Assembly: GCF_007845675.1 (NCBI RefSeq) | Contig: NZ_VOBR01000004.1 | Span: 124,001 to 188,000 of the forward strand | Direction: 5' to 3' | Length of the DNA stretch: 64,000 bases | Origin: Lentzea tibetensis | Lineage (GTDB): Bacteria; Actinomycetota; Actinomycetes; Mycobacteriales; Pseudonocardiaceae | Shown here: piece by piece, positions 27,066-35,101 of the stretch | Layout: every line of letters begins with the position of its first letter | Numbering within the stretch: the first letter of the stretch is position 1 | Position numbers and translations under genes: made by a program | The notes under the pieces: model-generated | What the model saw: the letters and a program-made list of their open reading frames with translations, nothing else | Told to the model about the DNA's origin: nothing | The model's database searches: none

Positions 27066-27920
27066 GTGACTCTCCTCGTACTGGGATCAGCGAACGCCGA
27101 CCTGGTCGTCACCGTCGAGCGGCGGCCCGCGGGCGGCGAGACCGTGCTGGGCGGCGACACCGTCGTGATGCCGGGCGGGAAGGGTGCCAACACGGCCGTC
27201 GCCGCCGGGCGCATCGGCGCGTCGGTGTCGTTGCTCGGCGCCGTCGGTTCCGATGGCTACGGCTCGCTGCTGCGGGATTCCCTGTCGTCGTCGGGTGTCG
27301 ACACGTCGCTGCTGATCTCGTCCTCGCGGCCGACCGGCATCGCGTACATCACGGTCACGCCGGACGGCGAGAACTCCATCGTGGTGTCGCCCGGCGCGAA
27401 CTCGGCCGTCGCACCGTCCGATGTGGATGCGGTGGACTGGTCGTCCGTGCGGGTGCTGGCGTGTTCGCTCGAGGTGCCGCTGGAGACGGTGGCGCACGCC
27501 GTTTCCGCCGCCGCGGCCGCCGGTGTGCGGCCGGTGCTGAACCTGTCGCCGGTGGCCGACCTGCCCGCGGAGACGCTGGCAGTGCTCGACCCTCTAGTGG
27601 TCAACGAGCACGAGGCCGCGCAGCTCGCACCTTCGTTCCCCGCGCTGCTGGACCTGGGGCCCAAGTCGGTCGTGGTCACGCTGGGCGCGCGCGGCGCGGC
27701 CGTGGTGACGCCTGCGGGCGTGACCGAGGTGGCCGCGCCGTCCGTCGAGGTCGTGGACACGACGGGGGCCGGTGACGCGTTCGCCGGTGCTCTGTCGGCA
27801 CGTCTCGCGGCCGGGGACGCGTTGGAGGAAGCGGCTTCCTACGCGGTGCGGGTGGCCGCGCTGTCGGTCGCCAAGGCGGGCGCGCAGCCGTCCTACCCGA
27901 CGGCCGCCGACCTAGATTGA
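27066..27920 (+). CDS. rbsK: Ribokinase (PfkB family)
   Basis: A 284-residue PfkB sugar kinase from GTG 27066, which phosphorylates ribose at O5 if the assignment is right. Motifs are GSANADLVVTVERRPAGGET at the N-terminus, GGKGANTAVAAGRIGASVSL, and the C-terminal anion hole and catalytic base in DTTGAGDAFAGALSARLA. The frame upstream overlaps lacI but lacks family sequence. It is co-directional with lacI. The last 9 bases overlap the end of the convergent lipoprotein gene. Confidence 0.9.
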   Translation: MTLLVLGSANADLVVTVERRPAGGETVLGGDTVVMPGGKGANTAVAAGRIGASVSLLGAVGSDGYGSLLRDSLSSSGVDTSLLISSSRPTGIAYITVTPDGENSIVVSPGANSAVAPSDVDAVDWSSVRVLACSLEVPLETVAHAVSAAAAAGVRPVLNLSPVADLPAETLAVLDPLVVNEHEAAQLAPSFPALLDLGPKSVVVTLGARGAAVVTPAGVTEVAAPSVEVVDTTGAGDAFAGALSARLAAGDALEEAASYAVRVAALSVAKAGAQPSYPTAADLD

Positions 27921-28589
27921 CGGCGGTTTCGGCAGCGGCGCACCGGATCCGGTGAAGTCGAAGACGGCGAACTCGGTCTGGTCGCCGAGCCGGGCTTCGA
28001 GTCGTCGCAGCTTGCCGTCCGCGTCGACCCAGTAGCGCAGCCGCGCGGTGTCGGACGCCTTCTTGCCCGCCTGCTGCGGGCCTTCGAGCACGTCGACGGT
28101 GGTGTCACCGATCTTGTCGGACCGCATCCAGCGGGCGGAGCTCTGCAGCAGCAGCTGCGCGTTGTCCGGCCGGTCGGCGCCGAGGTTGACCAGCAGCCGC
28201 AGCGCGCCGTCCAACTCGGAACCCTTCTCCTGCAGCTCGCGCACCTGCCACTCCGCGTCCGGCGGCGGGTCGACCGCGACGGCGGACGGGTTCATCGCGA
28301 ACGCCAGCCGCCCCAGGTTCCACATCAGCAGGCCGCGCGAGAACTCGTCCGTGCGGCCGTCGGTCCGCATGCCCGCGTACCCGAGGTGGTTGACGAAGTC
28401 GACCCGCCCGTCGAGCACGAGCTTGCCGCCCGCGCTCGGCACCGCGGCGGTGAACTTCTGCACGCCCGCCGAGTAGTTGGTGAAGCGGACGAGCGCCAGC
28501 CGTTCGGCCTCGGTCGTGGTCAGCGAACGCGGCTCGGGCTCGGAACCGCACGCCGTCAGCACCAGCAGCAGGACCAGGAACCGCTTCAC
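27912..28589 (-). CDS. Lipoprotein of unknown function
   Basis: A 225-residue protein with a lipoprotein signal, MKRFLVLLLVLTACGSEPEP, with Cys14 in the lipobox LTAC. The mature part resembles the LolA/LppX-like beta fold of actinobacterial lipoproteins (KLVLDGRVDFVNHLGYAGMR, and later RLRYWVDADGKLRRLEARLG), a shape that binds lipids in other members; that function is only inferred. It overlaps the preceding beta-helix lipoprotein gene by ATGA, so the two are translated together and probably act together at the cell surface. Confidence 0.75.
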   Translation of the reverse strand: MKRFLVLLLVLTACGSEPEPRSLTTTEAERLALVRFTNYSAGVQKFTAAVPSAGGKLVLDGRVDFVNHLGYAGMRTDGRTDEFSRGLLMWNLGRLAFAMNPSAVAVDPPPDAEWQVRELQEKGSELDGALRLLVNLGADRPDNAQLLLQSSARWMRSDKIGDTTVDVLEGPQQAGKKASDTARLRYWVDADGKLRRLEARLGDQTEFAVFDFTGSGAPLPKPPSI

Positions 28590-29800
28590 AGCTGCACCGC
28601 CGCGCGGTCGGCGAGCAGGTCCGCGGACGGCACGGAGTACGAGTCGACCCGCGGGTCACGCGGTTTCGCCTCACCGCTCGGCATCTCCGGTTGCGGTGGT
28701 GGCGCGACGACCTGGTTGAACGGGATCCCGCGCGGCGCGGCGGCCCTGGGCAGCACCACACCGGGACCGCTGAAGCACTTGCCGTCGTCGAAGCAGTTCC
28801 CGGAACCGGGGGCGCGCGTGGAGGCCGCGTACACGACGTCCGTGCCGTTGCCGGTGATCACGTTGCCCGCGAACCGGTTGTCCACCGGCGGCATGTCCTC
28901 CGACGAGCCCAGCGCGAGCCCCATGCCGGGGTTGCCGGTGATCAGGTTGCGGGACAGCAGGTTCTTCGTGCCGCCCGCGATGCCGACGCCGAGCCCGAAC
29001 GCGCCGTCCGCCTGCGCGGGCGACATCGCCTCGGCGTTCGCGGCGACCAGGTTGCCGACGAACGTCGCGTCCGTCTGCGGCACCAGCGCCTCCTGGTAGT
29101 CCGAGTTCGAGGTCATGCCGACGCGGTTGCCGACGAACCTGTTGCCCAGCACGAACATCTGCCCGGACGCGTTGGTGCCCTCGTACCCGACGGCGTTGCG
29201 CTCGGCCACGTTGTCCCGCACGACGACGTCGCACGGCTTGCACTGGCCGACGTAGAAGCCGGAGTCCGCGCTGCCGGACGCGTAGCTCTGCTCGATCACG
29301 CCGTGCTGCGCGTCGAACGCGTAGATGCCGTACAGCGCGTTGTTGCTGGCCGTCACGTACGCGACGCGGAAACCCTGCAGCGGAGGGAACTTCTGCGGGT
29401 CGAGCTTCTGGTAGCCCTGGCTGCCGCGGCCCATCCCCCCGCTCTCGGACAGCCCGGTGACCAGCACACCGTTCAGCGTGTGGTTGCGGACCGTCAGGTT
29501 CTCCACGGTCACGTTCGGCGCGGTGACCACGATCCCGTTGGCGCGCCGCACTTCCCCGTCGATCACGACCTCGCCGCGCGACTTGCCGCGCAGCACCAGG
29601 TTCGGCGTCCTGATCTGCACGGACTCCTTGTAGACCCCCGGCGACACCACGACGGTGGCACCGTCGGCAGCCCGGTCGACGGCCTCCTGGATCGTCCCGA
29701 CGTCCTGGGGAACCTGGACGGTCGGGCCGAGGCGGGGGGTGCCGGCCGAGGCGCAACCAGCGGCGAGCACAACGACGGCGAGAGCGGTCAACGAACGCAC
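28586..29800 (-). CDS. Right-handed beta-helix lipoprotein (NosD-like)
   Basis: A 404-residue surface lipoprotein. The signal ends in the lipobox LAAGC (RSLTALAVVVLAAGCASAGT). The mature protein starts QDVGTIQEAVDRAADGATVV then VSPGVYKESVQIRTPNLVLR, the typical entry into a parallel beta-helix, and continues with repeated strand-turn units (GIVVTAPNVTVENLTVRNHT). Such folds bind or cleave carbohydrate, or scaffold copper sites (NosD). Two cysteine pairs occur (GQCKPCD and NCFDDGKCF). It is coupled to the downstream lipoprotein. Confidence 0.8.
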   Translation of the reverse strand: MRSLTALAVVVLAAGCASAGTPRLGPTVQVPQDVGTIQEAVDRAADGATVVVSPGVYKESVQIRTPNLVLRGKSRGEVVIDGEVRRANGIVVTAPNVTVENLTVRNHTLNGVLVTGLSESGGMGRGSQGYQKLDPQKFPPLQGFRVAYVTASNNALYGIYAFDAQHGVIEQSYASGSADSGFYVGQCKPCDVVVRDNVAERNAVGYEGTNASGQMFVLGNRFVGNRVGMTSNSDYQEALVPQTDATFVGNLVAANAEAMSPAQADGAFGLGVGIAGGTKNLLSRNLITGNPGMGLALGSSEDMPPVDNRFAGNVITGNGTDVVYAASTRAPGSGNCFDDGKCFSGPGVVLPRAAAPRGIPFNQVVAPPPQPEMPSGEAKPRDPRVDSYSVPSADLLADRAAVQL

Positions 29801-29876
29801 AGCCGGTCAACCTACTGCGCCGAACGGCCCAGTCCCGCATGCCGTCACCCGCCAGAGTGACTGTCAGACTGGGCCG

Positions 29877-30725
29877 GTGAGCCCACTCTCGCGCCGCCGT
29901 TTGTTCCACGGTGCTGCGGCGCTCGGACTACTCAGCGGTTGCGCCACTCCCGCGCAACGACAGCCCGGTGTCGTCACGCCGCAGCAACTGCACTGCGACA
30001 TCTCCGTGTGGGACGCGGCCGAGGTGCCGAAGGCGCAGGTCAGCGAAACCGTCACGGTCACCGTCGGGAGTGGTGTCGACGGGCTGCCCGAGTTCCCCGG
30101 CGACCAGGTCGCGCCGCAGCACCGCGGCGGGCGGACGTTGCTGCAGATCTGCGGCGACGACCCGCTCGCCGTGCAGGACGCGTTCGGCCGGCTCTCCCCC
30201 TCGGGTGGACTGCGGTGGCGGGAGCAGGGCTTCCGCAGGCACGACAACCGGAACACGCTCGGCTTCGTCGACGGCATCGTGGTGCCGAAGACGCCGGACG
30301 AGTTCGCGCAGGAGGTGTGGCTGCCGGACGGGTCGACGATCGCGGTGGTGCGCCGGATGCGGCTCGACGTCGCCGGGTTCACCGCGTTGCCGGTCGAGGA
30401 GCAGGAGCGGATCTTCGGCAGGAGCAAGGACGAGGCGCTGCCGCTGTCCGGTCCCGGCGAGGTCAACCTGATGGCGAAGACGCCGGACGGGCAGTACCTC
30501 ATCCCGGTCGACGCGCACGTCCGCCGGGCGCACCCGTTGTCGTCCGGATCAGGCCTGATGCTGCGCCGTTCGTACAACTACGCGGACGGGTTGCTCTTCA
30601 TCTCGTTCCAGCGCGAGCTGAAGACGTTCGTCAACACCATGTTTCGGATGGTTGACGGTGATGCTCTGCTGAGGTTCGCCACGACGACGAGTTCGGCGGC
30701 GTTCCGCATTCCGCCCGTTTCTTAG
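29877..30725 (+). CDS. Compact DyP-type peroxidase, Tat-exported lipoprotein
   Basis: A 282-residue heme peroxidase from GTG 29877. The N-terminus combines a twin-arginine motif (SRRRLFHG) with a lipobox (LLSGC). The DyP signature GFVDG (in TLGFVDGIVVPKTP) supplies the catalytic aspartate; the likely proximal histidine is in AHVRRAHP and the distal arginine in LRRSYNYADG. Compared with usual DyP/EfeB proteins (about 380-430 residues) the N-terminal ferredoxin-like domain is shortened, passing directly from VTPQQLHCDISVWDAAE to VTVTVGSGVDGLPEFPGDQ. No EfeU/EfeO iron genes are adjacent, so a role outside iron uptake is possible. Confidence 0.8.
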   Translation: MSPLSRRRLFHGAAALGLLSGCATPAQRQPGVVTPQQLHCDISVWDAAEVPKAQVSETVTVTVGSGVDGLPEFPGDQVAPQHRGGRTLLQICGDDPLAVQDAFGRLSPSGGLRWREQGFRRHDNRNTLGFVDGIVVPKTPDEFAQEVWLPDGSTIAVVRRMRLDVAGFTALPVEEQERIFGRSKDEALPLSGPGEVNLMAKTPDGQYLIPVDAHVRRAHPLSSGSGLMLRRSYNYADGLLFISFQRELKTFVNTMFRMVDGDALLRFATTTSSAAFRIPPVS

Positions 30726-30760
30726 TCACACTGGACGTCCCCGGTTCTCCATCGAAGGGT

Positions 30761-30774
30761 ATGGTCTAGACCAT
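30761..30774. promoter_or_regulatory. DasR-type operator (dre) over the ptsI start codon
   Basis: ATGGTCTAGACCAT is a perfect 14-bp palindrome containing GGTCTAGACC, the core of the DasR response element of streptomycetes (AGTGGTCTAGACCACT). It overlaps the ptsI ATG at 30773. DasR is a GntR-family repressor released by glucosamine-6-phosphate that controls the phosphotransferase system and chitin use. Binding here would block transcription of ptsI, particularly if the transcript is leaderless. Confidence 0.8.
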
Positions 30775-32404
30775 GTCGAGCGCGCGGCTGAACGGTGTCG
30801 GTGTCAGTTCTGGCCGGGCCTCCGGTCCTGTCGTCCGGGTGGCGGAGTCGCTGCCCGAACCGCCTGCCGGGCCGCGTCCCGACGATCCCAAGGCCGAGGC
30901 CTCGCGGATCAGGCCGGCCACTGAGATCGTCGCGCAGCGCCTGATGGAGCGCGCGAAGCACGTCGAGGGCGACGCCCGCGCGGTGCTGGAGACGACCGCC
31001 GCGATGGCCGGTGACCCGTCGCTGATCAAGTCGGCGGAGAAGCTCGTGGTCGACGACGGCCTGCCCGCCGCCCGCGCCGTTCACCAGGCGGCGCAGAAGT
31101 TCGTCACCGCACTGGAAGCCGCAGGCGGCTACATGGCCGAACGCGCCCGCGACGTGCAGGACGTCCGCGACCGCGTCGTCGCCGAACTGCTCGGGCTCGC
31201 CCCGCCCGGAGTACCGGACCTCGCCTCGCCGAGCGTCCTCGTCGCCCGCGACCTGGCACCCGCCGACACCGCCGGACTCGACCCGTCGAAGGTGCTCGCG
31301 CTGGTCACCGAGGAGGGCGGCCCCACCTCGCACACCGCGATCCTGGCCCGCTCGCTGGGCATCCCGGCCGTCGTCGCGTGCAAGGGCGTGCTGAGCCTGG
31401 AGACCGCAGGCCTCGAGGTCGACGGCGACACCGGCGTCGTGCGCGAGTCGGACGGCAAGGTCCGCGCCACCGCGACCACCAAGCGCGCCACGTGGAACGG
31501 CGTCGGCATCCTCAAGGACGGCCACCGCGTGAAGGTGCTCGGCAACGTCGGCTCACCCGCCGACGCCGCCGCTGCCGCGGCCTCCGGAGCCGAGGGCGTC
31601 GGCCTCTTCCGCACCGAGTTCTGCTTCCTCGACGCGTCCGACGAGCCTTCGGTGGAGGAGCAGACCGCCGCCTACGCGGCCGTGCTCGCGCCGTTCGCAG
31701 GCAAGCCGGTCGTCGTGCGCACCCTGGACGCGGGCGCGGACAAGCCGCTCGCGTTCCTCAGCCCGGACCCCGAGCCCAACCCGGCGCTGGGCGTGCGCGG
31801 CCTGCGAGTCGCGTTCGACCGGCCGGAGGTGCTGGACCGCCAGCTCGCGGCCATCGCAGCGGCCGCCGCGCAGACCGGTGCCGACGTGTCCGTGATGGCG
31901 CCGATGGTGGCGCTCGCGTCCGAGGCCGCCTGGTTCGTCGAACGAGCTCGCGCCGCAGGCATCGCCCGCGCGGGCGTCATGGTCGAGGTACCCGCCGCGG
32001 CGCTGGCCGCTCGCGAGATCCTGCAGGTCGTCGACTTCGTGTCGATCGGCACGAACGACCTGGCGCAGTACGTGTTCGCGGCCGACCGCCAGCTCGGTGG
32101 CGTGGCCGCGTTGAACGACCCGTGGCAGCCGCCGCTGCTCCGGCTGATCGCGCTCGTCGGCGAGGCCGGTGTCGCTTTGGGCAAGCCGGTCGGTGTCTGC
32201 GGTGAGGCCGCGGCCGACCCGCTGCTCGCGTGCGTGCTGATCGGGTTGGGCATCACGAGTCTGTCGATGAACCACACCGCGTTGGCTGATGTCGGCGCCA
32301 AGCTGGCCACCTCCAGCATGGACCTGTGCCAGCTCGCGGCACGTGGTGCTTTGGCCGCTCACGACCCCGGCTCAGCGAAGCTCGCCGCCCGCGCCCCGCA
32401 CTAG
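30773..32404 (+). CDS. ptsI: Phosphoenolpyruvate-protein phosphotransferase, enzyme I of the PTS
   Basis: A 543-residue enzyme I that passes phosphate from phosphoenolpyruvate to HPr. The N-terminal domain carries the phosphorylated histidine in EEGGPTSHTAILARSLGIPA; the C-terminal PEP-binding barrel has GVGLFRTEFCFLD, VVVRTLDAGADKPLAF and the catalytic cysteine in VGVCGEAAADPLL. Length is slightly shorter than the usual 550-575. No HPr or EIIA gene is adjacent. A DasR box overlaps the start codon and no normally spaced ribosome site is present, consistent with a short or absent leader. Confidence 0.93.
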   Translation: MSSARLNGVGVSSGRASGPVVRVAESLPEPPAGPRPDDPKAEASRIRPATEIVAQRLMERAKHVEGDARAVLETTAAMAGDPSLIKSAEKLVVDDGLPAARAVHQAAQKFVTALEAAGGYMAERARDVQDVRDRVVAELLGLAPPGVPDLASPSVLVARDLAPADTAGLDPSKVLALVTEEGGPTSHTAILARSLGIPAVVACKGVLSLETAGLEVDGDTGVVRESDGKVRATATTKRATWNGVGILKDGHRVKVLGNVGSPADAAAAAASGAEGVGLFRTEFCFLDASDEPSVEEQTAAYAAVLAPFAGKPVVVRTLDAGADKPLAFLSPDPEPNPALGVRGLRVAFDRPEVLDRQLAAIAAAAAQTGADVSVMAPMVALASEAAWFVERARAAGIARAGVMVEVPAAALAAREILQVVDFVSIGTNDLAQYVFAADRQLGGVAALNDPWQPPLLRLIALVGEAGVALGKPVGVCGEAAADPLLACVLIGLGITSLSMNHTALADVGAKLATSSMDLCQLAARGALAAHDPGSAKLAARAPH

Positions 32405-32432
32405 TTGTCCACAGGCCGCTAGTTGTCCACAG
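32401..32432 (+). repeat. Direct repeat carrying two DnaA boxes
   Basis: The 14-mer CTAGTTGTCCACAG occurs twice, at 32401-32414 and 32419-32432, separated by 4 bp. Each copy holds TTGTCCACA (32405-32413 and 32423-32431), the actinobacterial DnaA-box sequence. The repeat begins inside the ptsI stop codon (TAG). Confidence 0.65.
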
Positions 32433-32521
32433 ATCGCTGAGCGGCGCCTTGACCAGCGGTTATGTTGGTAGGCTGGAGCAGGGACGCCCCCCCAGAGGTG
32501 GGTGGGGGCTGCCCTGGGGCG

Positions 32522-32603
32522 GCTTCGAGCCGGCCAGTGCGAGTTCGGGGCTGCTCGTGTCAGTTGCTTGAGCGCCAGGCGGATCAGCGGGTGGTCGGGG
32601 CTA
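32522..32603 (-). pseudogene. Remnant of the 3' end of a second LysR gene
   Basis: This stretch is close to 90% identical to the 3' end of the intact LysR gene (33023-33104), at an offset of 501 bp. On the minus strand it reads DHPLIRLALKQLTRAAPNSH then WPA, against EHPLIRLVLEQLTRAAPSSH then WPA in the gene. The stop codon TGA has become CGA, and no upstream LysR sequence remains. It is the relic of a duplicated or replaced paralogue. Confidence 0.75.
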
Positions 32604-32613
32604 TCTCTGGCGG

Positions 32614-32922
32614 ATGTCGGATCTGTGGACTGGCGGGGTGTGCGACATCCGGCTGGCGTCGATGCTGACGCTGGCGGCAGTCCCGATGGCAGCCGCGACC
32701 CGGTTGGTCACCGCGATCTAGGAGCAGGCCATCGATGCGCCACAGCGGGCGTTGCGGCCGGCAGGAGGCAGGTTCGATCCGCAGCACCGCCGATTCGTCG
32801 AGCCCGCCGAGGCGACGCGCCGGCCGCGGCCCAACGCGATCACGCGCGCTTCCGATGACGCGACCAGCCCGTTCGGCCCCAGCAACCACGACGGCGTGAA
32901 TCCGGCTACCGGCATCTCGTGA
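32614..32922 (+). pseudogene. Possible broken reading frame of unknown identity
   Basis: A frame of 102 sense-length codons from ATG 32614 to TGA 32922 is interrupted once, by TAG at 32719-32721. The first part reads MSDLWTGGVCDIRLASMLTL and the second EQAIDAPQRALRPAGGRFDP. The second part has GC-rich third positions, as in real genes here, but I recognise no family. It may be a decayed gene inserted where the second LysR gene was lost, or noncoding. Confidence 0.3.
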
Positions 32923-33025
32923 AAGCTGCTGGGCGGGTACGCCGCTGCCACAACGTCAAGGCCACCGACGAAGATCTGCACGCGGGACCGCAGGAGCCTG
33001 GCTCGCGATCTGCGTCAACCTCGCT

Positions 33026-33910
33026 TCAAGCCGGCCAGTGCGAGCTGGGGGCTGCTCGTGTCAGCTGCTCGAGCACCAGGCGGATCAACGGGTGCTCCTC
33101 GCTGCCCATCCGGACAGCGGCGAACACCCGCCGCAACGGAGCGTTGCCCCGCACCGGCACACCGGGCAACGCGTTGCGCGGCACCAGGGCGACCCCGGCA
33201 CCGGCGGCGACCAGCGCGCCGATGGCCCGGAAGTCGTCAGAGGTGTGCGTGATCCGCGGCTCGAACCCGGCGCTCTCGCAGGCCAGCACGACGACGTCGC
33301 GGACGGGGTTGCCGGGCAGCGTGGTGACCCAGTCCTCGTCGGCGAGTGCACGGAGATCCACCTCCGGGCCCGCGAAGAGGTGCCCCGGCGGCAGCACGAC
33401 GTCGAACGGCTCGGTGTACAGCGGGAACCGGGTCACCCGGCGGTCGGTGCGCGACGAGCGGTACTCCTCGGTGATCGCCACGTCGACCTCGCCGTCGAGC
33501 AGCAGCGGCACCGAACCGTGCCCCTCGACGTCCCGCACGACGACCGACACGGACGGCGCGCTGGTTCGCAGAGCGCCGATCGCCGGTGCGACGACCTGGG
33601 TGATCGCCGACGCGAAGCTGGCGACCTCGACCCGGCCGGACGTGCCGGAGGAGAACGAGTCGAGCGTCGCCTGAGCGCGTTCCAGCTCGGCGGCGACGGC
33701 GTTCGCGTGCACGACCAGCAGCTCGCCCGCGGTGGTCAGCGACACCCGGCGGCCGCGGCGGCGCAGCAGGCTGTGGCCCGCCTCGGACTCCAGCGCGGCG
33801 AGTTGCTGCGACACCGCGGACGGCGTGAGGTGCAGCGCGTGCGCCGCCGCGGTCACCGTGCCGTGGTCGGCGAGCGCGCGCAGCACCCGGAGCCGTCGAG
33901 GATCGATCAC
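33026..33910 (-). CDS. LysR family transcriptional regulator
   Basis: A 294-residue LysR-type regulator. The N-terminal helix-turn-helix reads RRLRVLRALADHGTVTAAAH, then ALHLTPSAVSQQLAALESEA. A LysR substrate-binding domain follows from about residue 90 (GRVEVASFASAITQVVAPAI). It starts 12 bp after the kbl stop and on the same strand, so it may be the third gene of a tdh-kbl-lysR transcript and regulate threonine breakdown. A partial second copy of its 3' end lies 420 bp downstream. Confidence 0.9.
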   Translation of the reverse strand: MIDPRRLRVLRALADHGTVTAAAHALHLTPSAVSQQLAALESEAGHSLLRRRGRRVSLTTAGELLVVHANAVAAELERAQATLDSFSSGTSGRVEVASFASAITQVVAPAIGALRTSAPSVSVVVRDVEGHGSVPLLLDGEVDVAITEEYRSSRTDRRVTRFPLYTEPFDVVLPPGHLFAGPEVDLRALADEDWVTTLPGNPVRDVVVLACESAGFEPRITHTSDDFRAIGALVAAGAGVALVPRNALPGVPVRGNAPLRRVFAAVRMGSEEHPLIRLVLEQLTRAAPSSHWPA

Positions 33911-33922
33911 ACGACTACGTGA

Positions 33923-35101
33923 TCACATCTTGGTGCGTGCTGCCACGAAGGCGTCCACCGCGCGGTTGACGTCGTCGAGCGAGTGCGCGGCCGACATCTG
34001 CGTGCGGATGCGCGCCTTGCCGTGCGGCACCACCGGGTAGGAGAAGCCGATCACGTAGATGCCCTGCTCCAGCAGGAGGTCGGCCATCTTGGACGCCTCG
34101 GCCGCGTCACCGATCATCACCGGGATGATCGGGTGCTCACCGGGCAGCAGGTCGAAGCCCTCCTCGGTCATCCGCGAGCGGAACAGCGCGGTGTTCTCCC
34201 GCAGCCGGTCCAGCAGCTCACCGGACGAGCTCAGCAGGTCCAGCGTGGCGATCGCGGCAGCCGTGATCGACGGCGCGAGCGAGTTCGAGAACAGGTACGG
34301 CCGCGACCGCTGGCGCAGCATCTCGACGATCTCCGCGCGCCCGGACGTGTACCCGCCGGACGCGCCGCCGAGCGCCTTGCCGAGCGTGCCGGTGACGATG
34401 TCGACCTTGTCCTGCACGCCGAACAGCTCTGGCGTGCCGCGACCGGTCGGGCCGGTGAACCCGACGGCGTGCGAGTCGTCGACCATCACCAGCGCGTCGT
34501 ACCGCTCGGCCAGCGCGCAGATCTCGTCGAGCGGCGCGAGGTAGCCGTCCATGGAGAACACGCCGTCGGTGGCGATCAGCCGGTACCGCGCGTCGGCCGC
34601 GTCCTTGAGCTGACGCTCCAGGTCGTCCATGTCGCGGTTCTTGTAGCGGTAGCGCCGAGCCTTGCACAGCCGCACGCCGTCGATGATCGACGCGTGGTTG
34701 AGCTCGTCGGAGATCACCGCGTCCTCAGCGCCGAGCAGCGTCTCGAACAGGCCGCCGTTGGCGTCGAAGCACGAGCTGTAGAGGATCGTGTCCTCGGTGC
34801 CGAGGAACTCGGAGAGCTTGGCCTCCAGCTCCTTGTGCGGTTCCTGCGTGCCGCAGATGAACCGCACCGACGCCATGCCGAAGCCCCACCGGTCGAGCGC
34901 GGACTTCGCCGCCTCGATCAGCCGCGGGTGGTCGGCGAGCCCGAGGTAGTTGTTGGCGCAGAAGTTGAGGACCTCGTCGCCGGAGCCGACGCGCACCGCG
35001 GCGTTCTGCGGCGTGCCGATCACCCGCTCGGCCTTGTACAGGCCGGCCGCGCGGATCTCCTCGAGACCGGCACGCAGGTCGTTCTTCATGTCGCCGTACA
35101 T
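33923..35101 (-). CDS. kbl: Glycine C-acetyltransferase (2-amino-3-ketobutyrate CoA ligase)
   Basis: A 392-residue PLP enzyme of the alpha-oxoamine synthase family that converts 2-amino-3-ketobutyrate and CoA to glycine and acetyl-CoA. Visible motifs: [60 protein letters not shown], and the PLP lysine in [23 protein letters not shown] 35101 overlaps the tdh stop as TGATG, which fixes the start; another ATG lies 4 codons on. It acts directly after Tdh in threonine degradation. Confidence 0.95.
   Translation of the reverse strand: MYGDMKNDLRAGLEEIRAAGLYKAERVIGTPQNAAVRVGSGDEVLNFCANNYLGLADHPRLIEAAKSALDRWGFGMASVRFICGTQEPHKELEAKLSEFLGTEDTILYSSCFDANGGLFETLLGAEDAVISDELNHASIIDGVRLCKARRYRYKNRDMDDLERQLKDAADARYRLIATDGVFSMDGYLAPLDEICALAERYDALVMVDDSHAVGFTGPTGRGTPELFGVQDKVDIVTGTLGKALGGASGGYTSGRAEIVEMLRQRSRPYLFSNSLAPSITAAAIATLDLLSSSGELLDRLRENTALFRSRMTEEGFDLLPGEHPIIPVMIGDAAEASKMADLLLEQGIYVIGFSYPVVPHGKARIRTQMSAAHSLDDVNRAVDAFVAARTKM

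Larger units (their letters stand above)
32433..33022. other. Gene-poor scar region between ptsI and LysR
   Basis: About 590 bp without an intact gene. It contains an imperfect GC-rich hairpin near 32481-32516 that may terminate ptsI, a remnant of a LysR gene (32522-32603), and a reading frame broken by one stop codon (32614-32922). I see no inverted terminal repeats or transposase. The arrangement suggests deletion or replacement after a LysR gene duplication. Confidence 0.55.

Noticed and set aside
32433-33022. An insertion sequence between ptsI and LysR
   Set aside because: No terminal inverted repeats, target duplications or transposase motifs were seen; the flanking similarity is a LysR 3' end.
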